From contig NZ_SHNO01000001.1 of assembly GCF_026262645.1 (NCBI RefSeq), forward strand, positions 1,364,001 to 1,428,000: 64,000 nucleotides of DNA. The letters are read 5' to 3'. The position numbers and the translations under genes are program-made. Shown here one piece after another: positions 36,442 to 43,601 of this stretch (position 1 is the stretch's first letter; each line of letters opens with the position of its first letter). Source of the stretch: Candidatus Marimicrobium litorale. Lineage in GTDB: Bacteria > Pseudomonadota > Gammaproteobacteria > Pseudomonadales > Halieaceae. Below the pieces are notes generated by a model. That model saw nothing but the letters and a program-made list of their open reading frames with translations, was not told the origin of the DNA and did no database searches.

Positions 36442-37695
36442 CTAAAAACGAAAGCCCGGTTTAGCCAATGCCAGTTGCACGGTGCCGATGATGCGCTCCC
36501 TGAAACCACCCTCACAATAGCTGAGGTAGTAATCCCAGAGGCGGATAAAATCTTGATCGAAACCCATTTGTTCGACCGCTTCAGTCTGCAGCAAAAAACG
36601 CTCCCGCCACCGCGCAAGGGTAATGGCATAATCTTCTGTAATATCCCGAAGATGTACCATTTGCATATCGGTGTCTCTGGCAACATGTTCGGCCATCACG
36701 GACAGCGAAGGTAGGCAGCCACCCGGGAATATGTAACGCTTAATATAATCCACCGAATCACGCGCTTCCTCATAACGACGGTCTGGTATCGTTATTGCCT
36801 GTAGTACCATTTTCCCATCGTCTTTGAGCAGGCGAGAACAGGTTTCGAAATAGTCTTTGTAAAACTGGTGTCCCACCGCCTCTATCATCTCTATCGACAC
36901 CAGTTTGTCGTATTGCCCTGTCAGGTGACGGTAGTCTTCGCATAACAGGGTCACCCTGTCCTCCAAGCCCTCCTCCTTCACCTGTTCGCACGCATACTCG
37001 TATTGCTCCGCTGAAATAGTCGTAGTGGTGACCTTACAACCATAGTGCTTGGCCGCATGTATCGCCATACCGCCCCAGCCTGTGCCAATTTCCAACAGGT
37101 GGTCATCGGGCTTAAGTGACAACTGCCGGCAAATCTCCTCCAACTTGGCCACCGAAGCCGCCTCTAGTGAGGCAGCAGGATCGGCAAACAGCGCCGCAGA
37201 GTACATCATGGTGGGATCCAGGAACAATTCGAAGAACTTATTGCCGAGATCGTAGTGCGCTGTAATATTTTCCCGTGAACCCTTTTGAGTGTTGCGTTTC
37301 AACCAATGACCGATCTTGAGGAGCATTAGCGCGATGCGAGACTGACCGGAATCCAGGCTCTCCATCGCTACCATGTTGGCACTGAACAGACGTGTTACCT
37401 GTACAGGATCAGGCGACGACCAACGCGCCTTGATGTAGGCTTCGCCTGCCCCGAGTGATCCACCGCTCAACACCTGTGCGTAGACGGCGGCGTCGTGAAT
37501 GTGAATCTCTGCGTGCGGATGTGCCGGATCGTCGTGCTGCCCAAAGTGATAACTCTGGGGACCCTCGTGCATCGTCAGAGATCCAATCTCCACCTTTCCT
37601 AACAGCCGGAACAGGGTTTCCCTCGCAATCCTGTCCGTCACACGGGCTGGGGCGGTGTGCGGCATCCCGATGCTGGAAATGCGTCCATTGCTCAT
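36442..37695 (-). CDS. cfa: Cyclopropane-fatty-acyl-phospholipid synthase-like methyltransferase
   Basis: This 417-residue SAM-dependent methyltransferase acts on unsaturated acyl chains of membrane phospholipids. The SAM-binding motif LEIGTGWGGMAIHAAKHYG starts near residue 201. Other family marks are ENITAHYDLGNKFFELFLDPTMMYSAALF, SIEMIEAVG and DYIKRYIFPGGCLPS. It forms an operon with DUF1365 and an FAD amine-oxidase-like gene, a grouping well known from light/singlet-oxygen stress regulons. In alphaproteobacteria related enzymes take part in making methylated or furan fatty acids, so the product may be something other than a simple cyclopropane. Membrane lipid modification as a defence against singlet oxygen is the likely role. 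Confidence 0.93.
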   Translation of the reverse strand: MSNGRISSIGMPHTAPARVTDRIARETLFRLLGKVEIGSLTMHEGPQSYHFGQHDDPAHPHAEIHIHDAAVYAQVLSGGSLGAGEAYIKARWSSPDPVQVTRLFSANMVAMESLDSGQSRIALMLLKIGHWLKRNTQKGSRENITAHYDLGNKFFELFLDPTMMYSAALFADPAASLEAASVAKLEEICRQLSLKPDDHLLEIGTGWGGMAIHAAKHYGCKVTTTTISAEQYEYACEQVKEEGLEDRVTLLCEDYRHLTGQYDKLVSIEMIEAVGHQFYKDYFETCSRLLKDDGKMVLQAITIPDRRYEEARDSVDYIKRYIFPGGCLPSLSVMAEHVARDTDMQMVHLRDITEDYAITLARWRERFLLQTEAVEQMGFDQDFIRLWDYYLSYCEGGFRERIIGTVQLALAKPGFRF

Positions 37696-37719
37696 AGTGT
37701 CATCCTACCAAGTCGATTT

Positions 37720-38454
37720 TCACGGGTGTGCAAAAACGGGAACACCCTTGAGGTAAAGTTTGAGTGCCTGCCAGTAAATGCCCCACAGAACCTTTAAGGT
37801 CATGAAAGGGTATCGAGCCAGCAAACGGTTAAGATTGCGCGCAGTGAAAGGACGTGCCGACAACGCCAAGGTGGCGTCAAACACCTTCTCCCCCTGATGG
37901 TGATTGTCCATGTGCAGAATCAGCCTGTGGTCCGGCGTGCTGCTGCGCCAATGATACTGCATCGCCATCGGGTTAAAGGGCGACACATGCAATGATTTAT
38001 CAAACTGGGTATTTAGCCATTTCCCGGCGGCCGGCCCGGCCAACACATAACTGTGCCGCTCATCCCAGGGCGTATTCGTGACCTCGGCTACCACCCACTC
38101 GAGATTGGATTCGTCTTCATTAAAACAATAATACACTGCAATCGGATTGATGATGTGTCCAAAATATCGCAGATTAGCCAACAGGTAAATGTGGCCCTTG
38201 TGCGTCTCGCCAGTCTCTTCAAATATGCGGCGCCTTACCTCGTCCTCCAACGCTATGGCTGGATCTCCCATAAAGTCACTGCGCTGAAACCGCCCGAATG
38301 CTGGACGGGATTGCGACCAGAACGGCGTGTCTTTGAACAGCTCACCCATTTCGCTCAAGCAAATATAAGGCATGAACACTCTGTATTGAAATGCGTGCTG
38401 CTTGGGATGTGTGCGCCGGTGACGCAACACCCCCTCGTAGAGACGTGACTTCAA
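37720..38454 (-). CDS. DUF1365 family protein
   Basis: This 244-residue protein of unknown biochemical function is almost always found beside an FAD amine-oxidase-like protein and a CFA synthase. Family marks are LYEGVLRHRRTHPKQHAFQYRVFMPYI at the N-terminus, YLLANLRYFGHIINPIAVYYCF, VVAEVTNTPWDERHSYVL and SPFNPMAMQYHW. The start overlaps the end of the amine-oxidase gene by 4 bp (ATGA), and the CFA-like gene follows 24 bp later. It is probably cytoplasmic or membrane-associated and works with its two neighbours in lipid modification. Confidence 0.92.
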   Translation of the reverse strand: MKSRLYEGVLRHRRTHPKQHAFQYRVFMPYICLSEMGELFKDTPFWSQSRPAFGRFQRSDFMGDPAIALEDEVRRRIFEETGETHKGHIYLLANLRYFGHIINPIAVYYCFNEDESNLEWVVAEVTNTPWDERHSYVLAGPAAGKWLNTQFDKSLHVSPFNPMAMQYHWRSSTPDHRLILHMDNHHQGEKVFDATLALSARPFTARNLNRLLARYPFMTLKVLWGIYWQALKLYLKGVPVFAHP

Positions 38455-39710
38455 GCAGCAGCCCTCTGGCTATCCTCTATAGCATTCGCAACCCGCAGGG
38501 CGCTCACTACGCCATCTTCATGAAAGCCATTGTGCCAATAGGCCCCACAATACCATGTGTTGCTCACCCCATTTATCTCGCCCCACCGCTGCTGGGCTGC
38601 GAGGCTTTCGCGCGAAAACACCGGGTGGTCATAACTAAAATGCCCGAGGATACGATGCGGGTTAATCTCATCGGTATTATTCAGTGTCACACAAAATGTT
38701 TCCGGCGCCTTGATACCCTGCAATATATTCATATTGTAGGTCACAACGGACCGCTGCTCAGCCCCGCCAAGCCTGTAATTCCAGCTGGACCAGGTTTTGC
38801 GGTTCTTAGGCAGCACTCGGGTATCCGTATGCAGCACTACATCGTTTGCCTGGTAGGGTATGGCGGCAAGCAGCTCACTCTCCGCTGCTGTGGGCTCTTC
38901 CAACAGCCTTAATGCCTGGTCGGAGTGTGTCGCTATCACTACCTGGTCAAAGGGTAAGGCTCGCCCGTCCTCCAACTGCAGTGTCACCCCAGCGGCAGAC
39001 CGCTGCACTGACGCAACCGCGGTATCAGCGTAAAGGCGCTCGGAAAACCGCGCGCATAGAGGCGCCAAATACTCACGGGAGCCACCGGTAATGACCCTCC
39101 ACTGGGGCCGGTTCGCCACTGACAGTAGGCCATGATTCTTGAAAAATCGCAGGAAGAATACCAAAGGGAAATCGAGAATGGTCGTCGCATCTGAGGACCA
39201 AATCGCCGATCCCATTGCTGCAAGGTACTGGCGAGTAAATTTCTCGCCATAACCATGCCTGGCCAGATAACGCCCCAGCGTTTCTTCGTTGTCCAACACG
39301 CCAGAATCCAATTCCGCCACAGATTCTCTGTTAAACCTGAGTATGTCTCGCACCATCTTAATGAAAGAGGCGGAGAAAAGATTGCTCCGTTGTGCAAACA
39401 GCGTATTCAAGCTCGCTCCGGAATACTCCAGACCCGTTTCAGGGTCAGCGACGCTAAAACCCATCTCGGTGGGGGTGCTGGCTACCCCTAACTCGTCGAG
39501 TAGCGCAATAAAGTTTGGATAGGTCCAATCATTAAAGACAATGAAGCCGGTGTCTATCGCATATCGCCGGGTGCCGAGCTCGACATCCATTGTAGCGGTG
39601 TGTCCGCCAATTCGCTTATTCGCTTCAAATACAGACACGTCGTGACTAGCGCTAAGATAATGTGCGCTGGCTAAACCCGATATGCCCGACCCGATAACCG
39701 CAATTTTCAT
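38451..39710 (-). CDS. FAD-dependent amine-oxidase-like/phytoene-desaturase-like oxidoreductase
   Basis: This 419-residue flavoprotein has the FAD-binding Rossmann motif MKIAVIGSGISGLASAHYLS at its very N-terminus, followed by VFEANKRIGGHTATMDVE. Later come RWRVITGGSREYL-like sequence and a C-terminal GAYWHNGFHEDGVVSALRVANAI, which holds the FAD. The overall form is that of the NAD/FAD-binding protein constantly paired with DUF1365. It is the first gene of the operon that continues with DUF1365, the CFA-like enzyme and the TIGR01777 protein, and lies behind a predicted ECF promoter at 39768-39795. In related alphaproteobacterial loci such a flavoenzyme may oxidise or desaturate fatty acyl chains; this is inference. 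Confidence 0.9.
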   Translation of the reverse strand: MKIAVIGSGISGLASAHYLSASHDVSVFEANKRIGGHTATMDVELGTRRYAIDTGFIVFNDWTYPNFIALLDELGVASTPTEMGFSVADPETGLEYSGASLNTLFAQRSNLFSASFIKMVRDILRFNRESVAELDSGVLDNEETLGRYLARHGYGEKFTRQYLAAMGSAIWSSDATTILDFPLVFFLRFFKNHGLLSVANRPQWRVITGGSREYLAPLCARFSERLYADTAVASVQRSAAGVTLQLEDGRALPFDQVVIATHSDQALRLLEEPTAAESELLAAIPYQANDVVLHTDTRVLPKNRKTWSSWNYRLGGAEQRSVVTYNMNILQGIKAPETFCVTLNNTDEINPHRILGHFSYDHPVFSRESLAAQQRWGEINGVSNTWYCGAYWHNGFHEDGVVSALRVANAIEDSQRAAA

Positions 39711-39767
39711 CGCTTACTGCTCTCCCGGCCGCGGTGCAGCCACACATCCTTATGATTTATGAGTCAG

Positions 39768-39795
39768 TTTACGCGATTTCTCGACCCGCGGATCA
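39768..39795 (-). promoter_or_regulatory. Predicted ECF sigma promoter for the lipid-modification operon
   Basis: On the minus strand TGATCC (39795-39790) is followed after 16 bases by CGTAAA (39773-39768), about 60 bases before the ATG of the flavoprotein gene at 39710. It is the divergent partner of the sigma factor's own promoter 94 bases away. Confidence 0.78.
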
Positions 39796-39888
39796 CACTG
39801 CCCGGTCGCTCTGTGGCTGGGGCAAGCCGTGATATCACTGCCTTCCCCGACCTCGTCGCTGACGCTCGCTAAAAAAAGTGCATCGGGG

Positions 39889-39915
39889 TGATCCGACTTA
39901 CCTTATCGGCGTATA
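39889..39915 (+). promoter_or_regulatory. Predicted autoregulatory ECF promoter of sigma factor gene
   Basis: TGATCC (39889-39894), 15 bases, CGTATA (39910-39915), about 26 bases before the ATG at 39942. Its position inside the extended open frame shows that the true start of the sigma factor must be 39942 rather than the upstream GTG at 39888. Confidence 0.8.
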
Positions 39916-39941
39916 CTAAGAAAACCTATCCGGAATTCAGA

Positions 39942-40562
39942 ATGCTGCTTGTGGCCGAAACAACCGATAATGACCTGAACAATGCGGCAAACGACGCGCA
40001 GGTGAAAGGCGGAAGACGCACCGATGAGTGGAGCGAATGCATCACTTTGATTGCGCAAAACGAGGATAGGGCCGCCTTTACTCGTCTCTTCCGGCACTTT
40101 GCCCCCCTTATGAAAGCTTTTGCACACTCCGGCTCCACCTTGTCAGCAAATCACGCCGACGAGTTGGTGCAGGAAGTCATGCTGAAGGTATGGCAAAAAG
40201 CGGGCGCGTTTGATCCATCTAAGGCTGCGGCCAGTACCTGGGTTTACACAATAGCCAGAAACTGCCGCACTGACCTGTACCGGCGGCTGAACAAGTTCGA
40301 TACCTCGCTCACCGCCGAGGATATGGGCTACGAGGCTGAAACGGAAGAAACTTTCCTGCTGCTGCACCAACAGCGCAACAGGGAGCGAATCAAGGCGCTA
40401 TTAGGCGACTTGCCCAATGAGCAATCTCAGATCCTGGTGAAGGTCTATATGGAAGGTAAATCGCACTCTGAGGTTTCTGCAGAACTCGACATCCCGCTGG
40501 GTACGGTAAAGTCCCGTGTACGGCTGGCCATTCAAAAACTCCAAATACAAATCGAAAGATAG
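39942..40562 (+). CDS. rpoE: ECF RNA polymerase sigma factor, RpoE/ChrR-pair type
   Basis: This 206-residue ECF sigma factor comprises regions 2 and 4 only. Region 2 includes FTRLFRHFAPLMKAFAHS, ADELVQEVMLKVWQKAGAFDPSKA and STWVYTIARNCRTDLYRR. Region 4 reads LPNEQSQILVKVYMEGKSHSEVSAELDIPLGTVKSRVRLAIQKLQ, which recognises the -35 element. It ends 4 bp before a ChrR-type anti-sigma gene, the arrangement of the ECF11 group that answers singlet oxygen in Rhodobacter. It sits in the middle of the genes it is expected to control and has a copy of the shared promoter element immediately upstream, so it very likely stimulates its own transcription. Confidence 0.93.
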   Translation: MLLVAETTDNDLNNAANDAQVKGGRRTDEWSECITLIAQNEDRAAFTRLFRHFAPLMKAFAHSGSTLSANHADELVQEVMLKVWQKAGAFDPSKAAASTWVYTIARNCRTDLYRRLNKFDTSLTAEDMGYEAETEETFLLLHQQRNRERIKALLGDLPNEQSQILVKVYMEGKSHSEVSAELDIPLGTVKSRVRLAIQKLQIQIER

Positions 40563-40566
40563 AACT

Positions 40567-41220
40567 ATGGCTAATTTTCATCCAGAAACAGATCTTTTAA
40601 CGGAATACACTGCTGGGTCTTTGCCCCTGGCACAAGCAGCCTGTATTTCAGTTCACATTCAGCACTGCGAGCATTGCCAGCAGCTCTCAAGTCAAATGAG
40701 CGAGGTGGGAGCGGCACTCTTCAATAATCTCCAGCCGCAGGCAGTGGGCGACGAGCTGTTGGACAGCGTACTGGCAAGGCTGGACGAGGAGGCGCCTCTG
40801 TCCTATGCCAAGGCTGAGGATGATCGCAACGCCACGCCGGCGATACTGCAGCGCCTGATGAGCGGTGATTTCTCTGACCTGAATTGGAAGAAGATCGGGG
40901 CTGCCCTGCGCATCAGCTATATTAAGTTAGGCGATCCGAAGCACGAGTTCGCTCTCTACCACATAAAGGCAGGTGGACGAATTCCCGAGCACACGCATCG
41001 AGGCACTGAAATGACCCTGGTACTTGAGGGCGGATTTTCGGATGCCGACGGTACATACCACAAAGGTGATTTTATTTTCAGGCGTCCGGAGGACGTGCAT
41101 GCACCTACGGCGGTGCAGTCAGAGGATTGTATTTGTCTGGCAGTGCTGGACGCGCCCTTGAAGTTTACGGGTTGGAAGTTCCGCTGGATGAATCCTTTTC
41201 TCAAGCTGAAAGCAGTGTAG
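40567..41220 (+). CDS. chrR: ChrR-type anti-sigma factor (zinc anti-sigma plus cupin)
   Basis: This 217-residue protein holds the sigma factor inactive until a signal such as singlet oxygen frees it. The N-terminal zinc anti-sigma domain shows H30-x3-C34-x2-C37 (HIQHCEHC) with an additional His near the N-terminus (H5). The C-terminal cupin contains GGRIPEHTHRGTEMTLVLEG and PEDVHAP, the metal-binding His/Glu set of the signal-sensing domain. It starts 4 bp after the sigma factor stop. A perfect 8-bp inverted repeat follows its stop at 41247-41268. Length and domain order match ChrR of Rhodobacter sphaeroides. Confidence 0.93.
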   Translation: MANFHPETDLLTEYTAGSLPLAQAACISVHIQHCEHCQQLSSQMSEVGAALFNNLQPQAVGDELLDSVLARLDEEAPLSYAKAEDDRNATPAILQRLMSGDFSDLNWKKIGAALRISYIKLGDPKHEFALYHIKAGGRIPEHTHRGTEMTLVLEGGFSDADGTYHKGDFIFRRPEDVHAPTAVQSEDCICLAVLDAPLKFTGWKFRWMNPFLKLKAV

Positions 41221-41246
41221 GCACCGAGCGCCTACTCACTTTCCGC

Positions 41247-41268
41247 AGGCCTGGTGTTTGCCAGGCCT
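41247..41268 (+). terminator. Hairpin downstream of chrR
   Basis: AGGCCTGG (41247-41254) and CCAGGCCT (41261-41268) form a perfect 8-bp stem with a 6-base loop. It lies 27 bases after the chrR stop and 70 bases before the next predicted promoter. No T-run follows directly, so termination may be weak or rho-assisted. Confidence 0.5.
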
Positions 41269-41337
41269 ATCATGGCCTGACAGCCCGTTTTCTTGATCCT
41301 CTCGCCACACACCGACTGCACAACCGCCTCGTCATAC

Positions 41338-41365
41338 TGATCCATCTGCCAGTCAGCAGCGTAAT
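41338..41365 (+). promoter_or_regulatory. Predicted ECF sigma promoter for DUF2892-gpx
   Basis: TGATCC (41338-41343), 16 bases, CGTAAT (41360-41365), 39 bases before the DUF2892 ATG. Both hexamers and the spacing are identical to the folE site. Confidence 0.78.
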
Positions 41366-41403
41366 ATTATTGAATTAACAAATTGAACAACGAGGGGTTT
41401 CTC

Positions 41404-41631
41404 ATGATTGAAAAAAACCTGGGCAATATAGAGCGAGTATTGCGTCTTGCACTCGGTCTTATCTTCGCCGCGTGGACCTTTTCTCAGTACCCTCTTAACG
41501 GTGTAGAGTGGTTCGTTTCTCTCATTTCACTGTTTTTGATTTTGAATGGCATCTTTTCCCGCTGCTATCTTTGGTATGTGCTTGACGTTAACACGAGCAG
41601 AAAACTGGCGCGTCCTACCTCAACTTGCTGA
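41404..41631 (+). CDS. DUF2892 small inner-membrane protein
   Basis: This 75-residue protein has two membrane helices (VLRLALGLIFAAWTFSQYPL and WFVSLISLFLILNGIFSRCYLW). The N-terminal MIEKNLGNIERVLRLALG is the mark of DUF2892, also found in YgaP-like proteins. GAGGGG lies 7 bases before the ATG at 41404. A glutathione peroxidase follows 64 bp later in the same direction. Because it stands directly behind a predicted ECF promoter it probably belongs to the oxidative-stress regulon. Function unknown. Confidence 0.88.
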   Translation: MIEKNLGNIERVLRLALGLIFAAWTFSQYPLNGVEWFVSLISLFLILNGIFSRCYLWYVLDVNTSRKLARPTSTC

Positions 41632-41695
41632 CCAGGCAACCCATATTCTTCAATGCAGTTTACCTACACGCGTTGAACAAGAGGATCACACTCTT

Positions 41696-42229
41696 ATGTA
41701 CAAGCTTATCTCTTTGGTTTTTTTATTGTTCTCTGTGAACGCTGCAGCTACTTGTCCGGATTTTCTCAACCATGATCTGAGAAAGCTCCATTCGAATGAC
41801 ACCGTCAATCTTTGCGAGGTTGCGGCAGGCAAACCACTACTCATCGTTAATACTGCAAGCCATTGCGGCTACACGTCTCAATTCACCGGTCTTGAAAAGC
41901 TTCACGAAGCCTATAAAGAGCGGGGCCTCGTGGTGGTTGGTTTTGCGAGCAATGATTTCCGCCAGGAAGCCAAAGACGAGTCCGAAGCAGCCGCCGTTTG
42001 TTATAAGAACTACGGCGTCACGTTTACAATGATGGCACCCTCCAGCGTTCGCGGAGATAGCGCCAACCCGGTATTCACTGAGCTGGCACGGCAAACTGGC
42101 TCACCCTCCTGGAATTTTAACAAATACCTGGTGGGCAGTGACGGCGCAGTGATAGAGCAATTCGGCAGCAATACCAAGCCGCAAAGCGACGCACTAATTG
42201 CAGCGATTGAGCAGGCCGTCACGCCTTGA
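41696..42229 (+). CDS. Glutathione peroxidase-family thiol peroxidase, exported
   Basis: This 177-residue peroxidase reduces lipid or organic hydroperoxides with thiols. A signal peptide (LISLVFLLFSVNAAATC) places it outside the cytoplasm, uncommon for bacterial GPx. The catalytic cysteine is in VNTASHCGYTSQFTGLEKLHEAY. The tryptophan and asparagine of the active site are in PSWNFNKYLV. The glutamine usually found in FPxNQF reads FASNDF, so Asp stands at that place. The frame is open to 41546; the ATG at 41696 has GAGGA 10 bases before it and starts the signal peptide. It lies in the DUF2892 unit under a predicted ECF promoter, which fits removal of lipid peroxides formed by singlet oxygen. 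Confidence 0.9.
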   Translation: MYKLISLVFLLFSVNAAATCPDFLNHDLRKLHSNDTVNLCEVAAGKPLLIVNTASHCGYTSQFTGLEKLHEAYKERGLVVVGFASNDFRQEAKDESEAAAVCYKNYGVTFTMMAPSSVRGDSANPVFTELARQTGSPSWNFNKYLVGSDGAVIEQFGSNTKPQSDALIAAIEQAVTP

Positions 42230-42293
42230 TCACAACATTGCGTCTCCCATTATTGCATGTTTTTATCCGCGACACGCGGCACTGGATCGATCC

Positions 42294-42875
42294 GTGAATA
42301 CGCACTCTACCTACGAGAAAAATCCTAATCCCCAAGGCAAAGGCCTTGTGCCTGTTTTGCAGGATCTGGCGAACCTGAAAACGGGTCTACTGGATCCCAA
42401 ATCGCCAGGCGCTTTCCTCAGAGATTATTGCCTTTCCTCCTTTATTTTATCTGCATCCTTTGCATTCAAACCCGTGGTCGGCAAAACGTACTATCTTTAC
42501 ACGAGTGGCCCCGACTGGACACTGTCTCTGATCGCTCCAGGACAGTGGTCCAGTGAAAAAGCAGATACCTTTCTTGCTGCTTGTTATCTGCGACCTGACA
42601 TGACGTGGGAGTTGCTAACAGACACACTCGCTTCAGACGACAGCAAGTCCCGTGATGCCTTACACCACTATATTCACGCTTTTGTCGGGAGCCTGGCGGA
42701 GCAGGAGTCCATCAGCGACAGCCTGCCACATTACGTGCGAGAGTTACCCTACTATCGACGCTTGCTAATGTGTGCTCTTTCTTCATCGCTGAAACAGTCC
42801 CTCCCCACGAGCGGCGATACGATGCAGGCGCTGTTGCAGGATTCTGCCTGCCTGTCGTTAGTCGCACCGCAATAG
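42294..42875 (+). CDS. Hypothetical protein, DUF2452-like N-terminus
   Basis: This 193-residue soluble protein starts at a GTG near the motif YEKNPNPQGKGLVPVLQDL, which recalls DUF2452 proteins of unknown function. The middle part YYLYTSGPDWTLSLIAPGQWSSEKADTFLAACYLRPDMTWELL could be a small alpha/beta domain. The frame reaches a TTG at 42198 inside the peroxidase gene; GTG 42294 is preferred because it leaves the motif near the N-terminus. It follows the peroxidase by 64 bp in the same direction and may be the third gene of the stress unit. Confidence 0.6.
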   Translation: MNTHSTYEKNPNPQGKGLVPVLQDLANLKTGLLDPKSPGAFLRDYCLSSFILSASFAFKPVVGKTYYLYTSGPDWTLSLIAPGQWSSEKADTFLAACYLRPDMTWELLTDTLASDDSKSRDALHHYIHAFVGSLAEQESISDSLPHYVRELPYYRRLLMCALSSSLKQSLPTSGDTMQALLQDSACLSLVAPQ

Positions 42876-42922
42876 CGGCATACGCCCTCCACCCCCTCCT
42901 TCACTTTTCGCAATCTTTAGGC

Positions 42923-42956
42923 AAAAAAAACCCCACGCGATATCAGTCGCGCGGGG
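42923..42956 (-). terminator. Rho-independent terminator
   Basis: Read on the minus strand, the arm at 42956-42947 (CCCCGCGCGA) pairs with 42940-42931 (TCGCGTGGGG), a 10-bp stem with one G-U pair and a 6-base loop. It is followed by eight T residues (42930-42923). It terminates the transcript of the small secreted protein gene at 43029-43349. Confidence 0.88.
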
Positions 42957-42963
42957 CTACAAG

Positions 42964-42995
42964 CACCTTCTCAGTATTGGGGGGGAGAGAAGGTG
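42964..42995 (-). other. Additional stem-loop in the 3' leader of the terminator
   Basis: CACCTTCTC (42964-42972) pairs with GAGAAGGTG (42987-42995), a perfect 9-bp stem with a 14-base loop. It lies between the stop codon of the small secreted protein and its terminator, so the transcript has two stable hairpins at its 3' end. Confidence 0.6.
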
Positions 42996-43028
42996 TTTAC
43001 TGTCGGAAGGAAACTATCTCTTCCATAA

Positions 43029-43349
43029 CTATTGGGTAAGTACCCTGCCAGAGTCATCAGTGCTGTCCGCAAGCAACACCCCTGAGCATGCATAGCGAGT
43101 CGCCTCACTTGCTGCCCCGAAACAGCGCAGCTGCCCGTCTGATTGAACGCACCAGCGCTGTCGTCGATCTGTGCTGGCAATGCTCACCGCTGTATTCTGC
43201 GGGCAAGCCGCTTCATAAATACTGAAAAAACCGCCTGTGGGCAGTATCCCAGTCTTGATCTTGTTGATCGAGCCGGTGTCGCTGGCATGTGCGCCGCCTG
43301 TCAGCAAAATGGCACACAGCGCGCCCACCTTGTATTTACTGAACATCAT
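43029..43349 (-). CDS. Small secreted cysteine-containing protein
   Basis: This 106-residue protein has a clear signal peptide (VGALCAILLTGGAHAS, to about residue 23) and a mature part of about 83 residues. That part has four cysteines (AACPQN, RWCVQS, LRCFG, YACSG), enough for two disulfides. No family recognised. GGAGA lies before the ATG pair at 43349/43346. A predicted ECF promoter (43378-43405) precedes it closely and a strong terminator follows, so it forms a single-gene unit of the light-stress regulon. Role unknown; a small periplasmic or extracellular protective protein is a guess. Confidence 0.75.
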   Translation of the reverse strand: MMFSKYKVGALCAILLTGGAHASDTGSINKIKTGILPTGGFFSIYEAACPQNTAVSIASTDRRQRWCVQSDGQLRCFGAASEATRYACSGVLLADSTDDSGRVLTQ

Positions 43350-43377
43350 TCTTCTCCGTGCTTTAGAATACATTATG

Positions 43378-43405
43378 GTTACGGCAAGACCTACAGTTCA
43401 GATCA
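43378..43405 (-). promoter_or_regulatory. Predicted ECF sigma promoter for small secreted protein
   Basis: On the minus strand TGATCT (43405-43400) is followed after 16 bases by CGTAAC (43383-43378), 28 bases before the ATG at 43349. It is the sixth copy of the shared element. Confidence 0.72.
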
Positions 43406-43601
43406 CATCAGATAGTGCGAATAACGGCTCAGCGCTCAGACTGACGCCATGATCGAAACCTGATATTAAGGCGGTGGGGGTCGCCAAAGCGAGACATCGT
43501 GTGCCGATCAGAGGCCGACGTTAATCAACGGCGTCCACTCGGTCGTCGCAGGTAAAACTAGAATGGCCTCACGATAGAACGCATTACTGGTTCCACTACC
43601 A

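Noticed and set aside
38391-38912. Plus-strand open frame of 173 codons opposite the flavoprotein gene
   Set aside because: It is antisense to two coupled, recognisable genes and has no family likeness.
39888-39941. Upstream GTG start for the sigma factor
   Set aside because: It would begin inside the autoregulatory promoter element and adds 18 residues without similarity to sigma factors.
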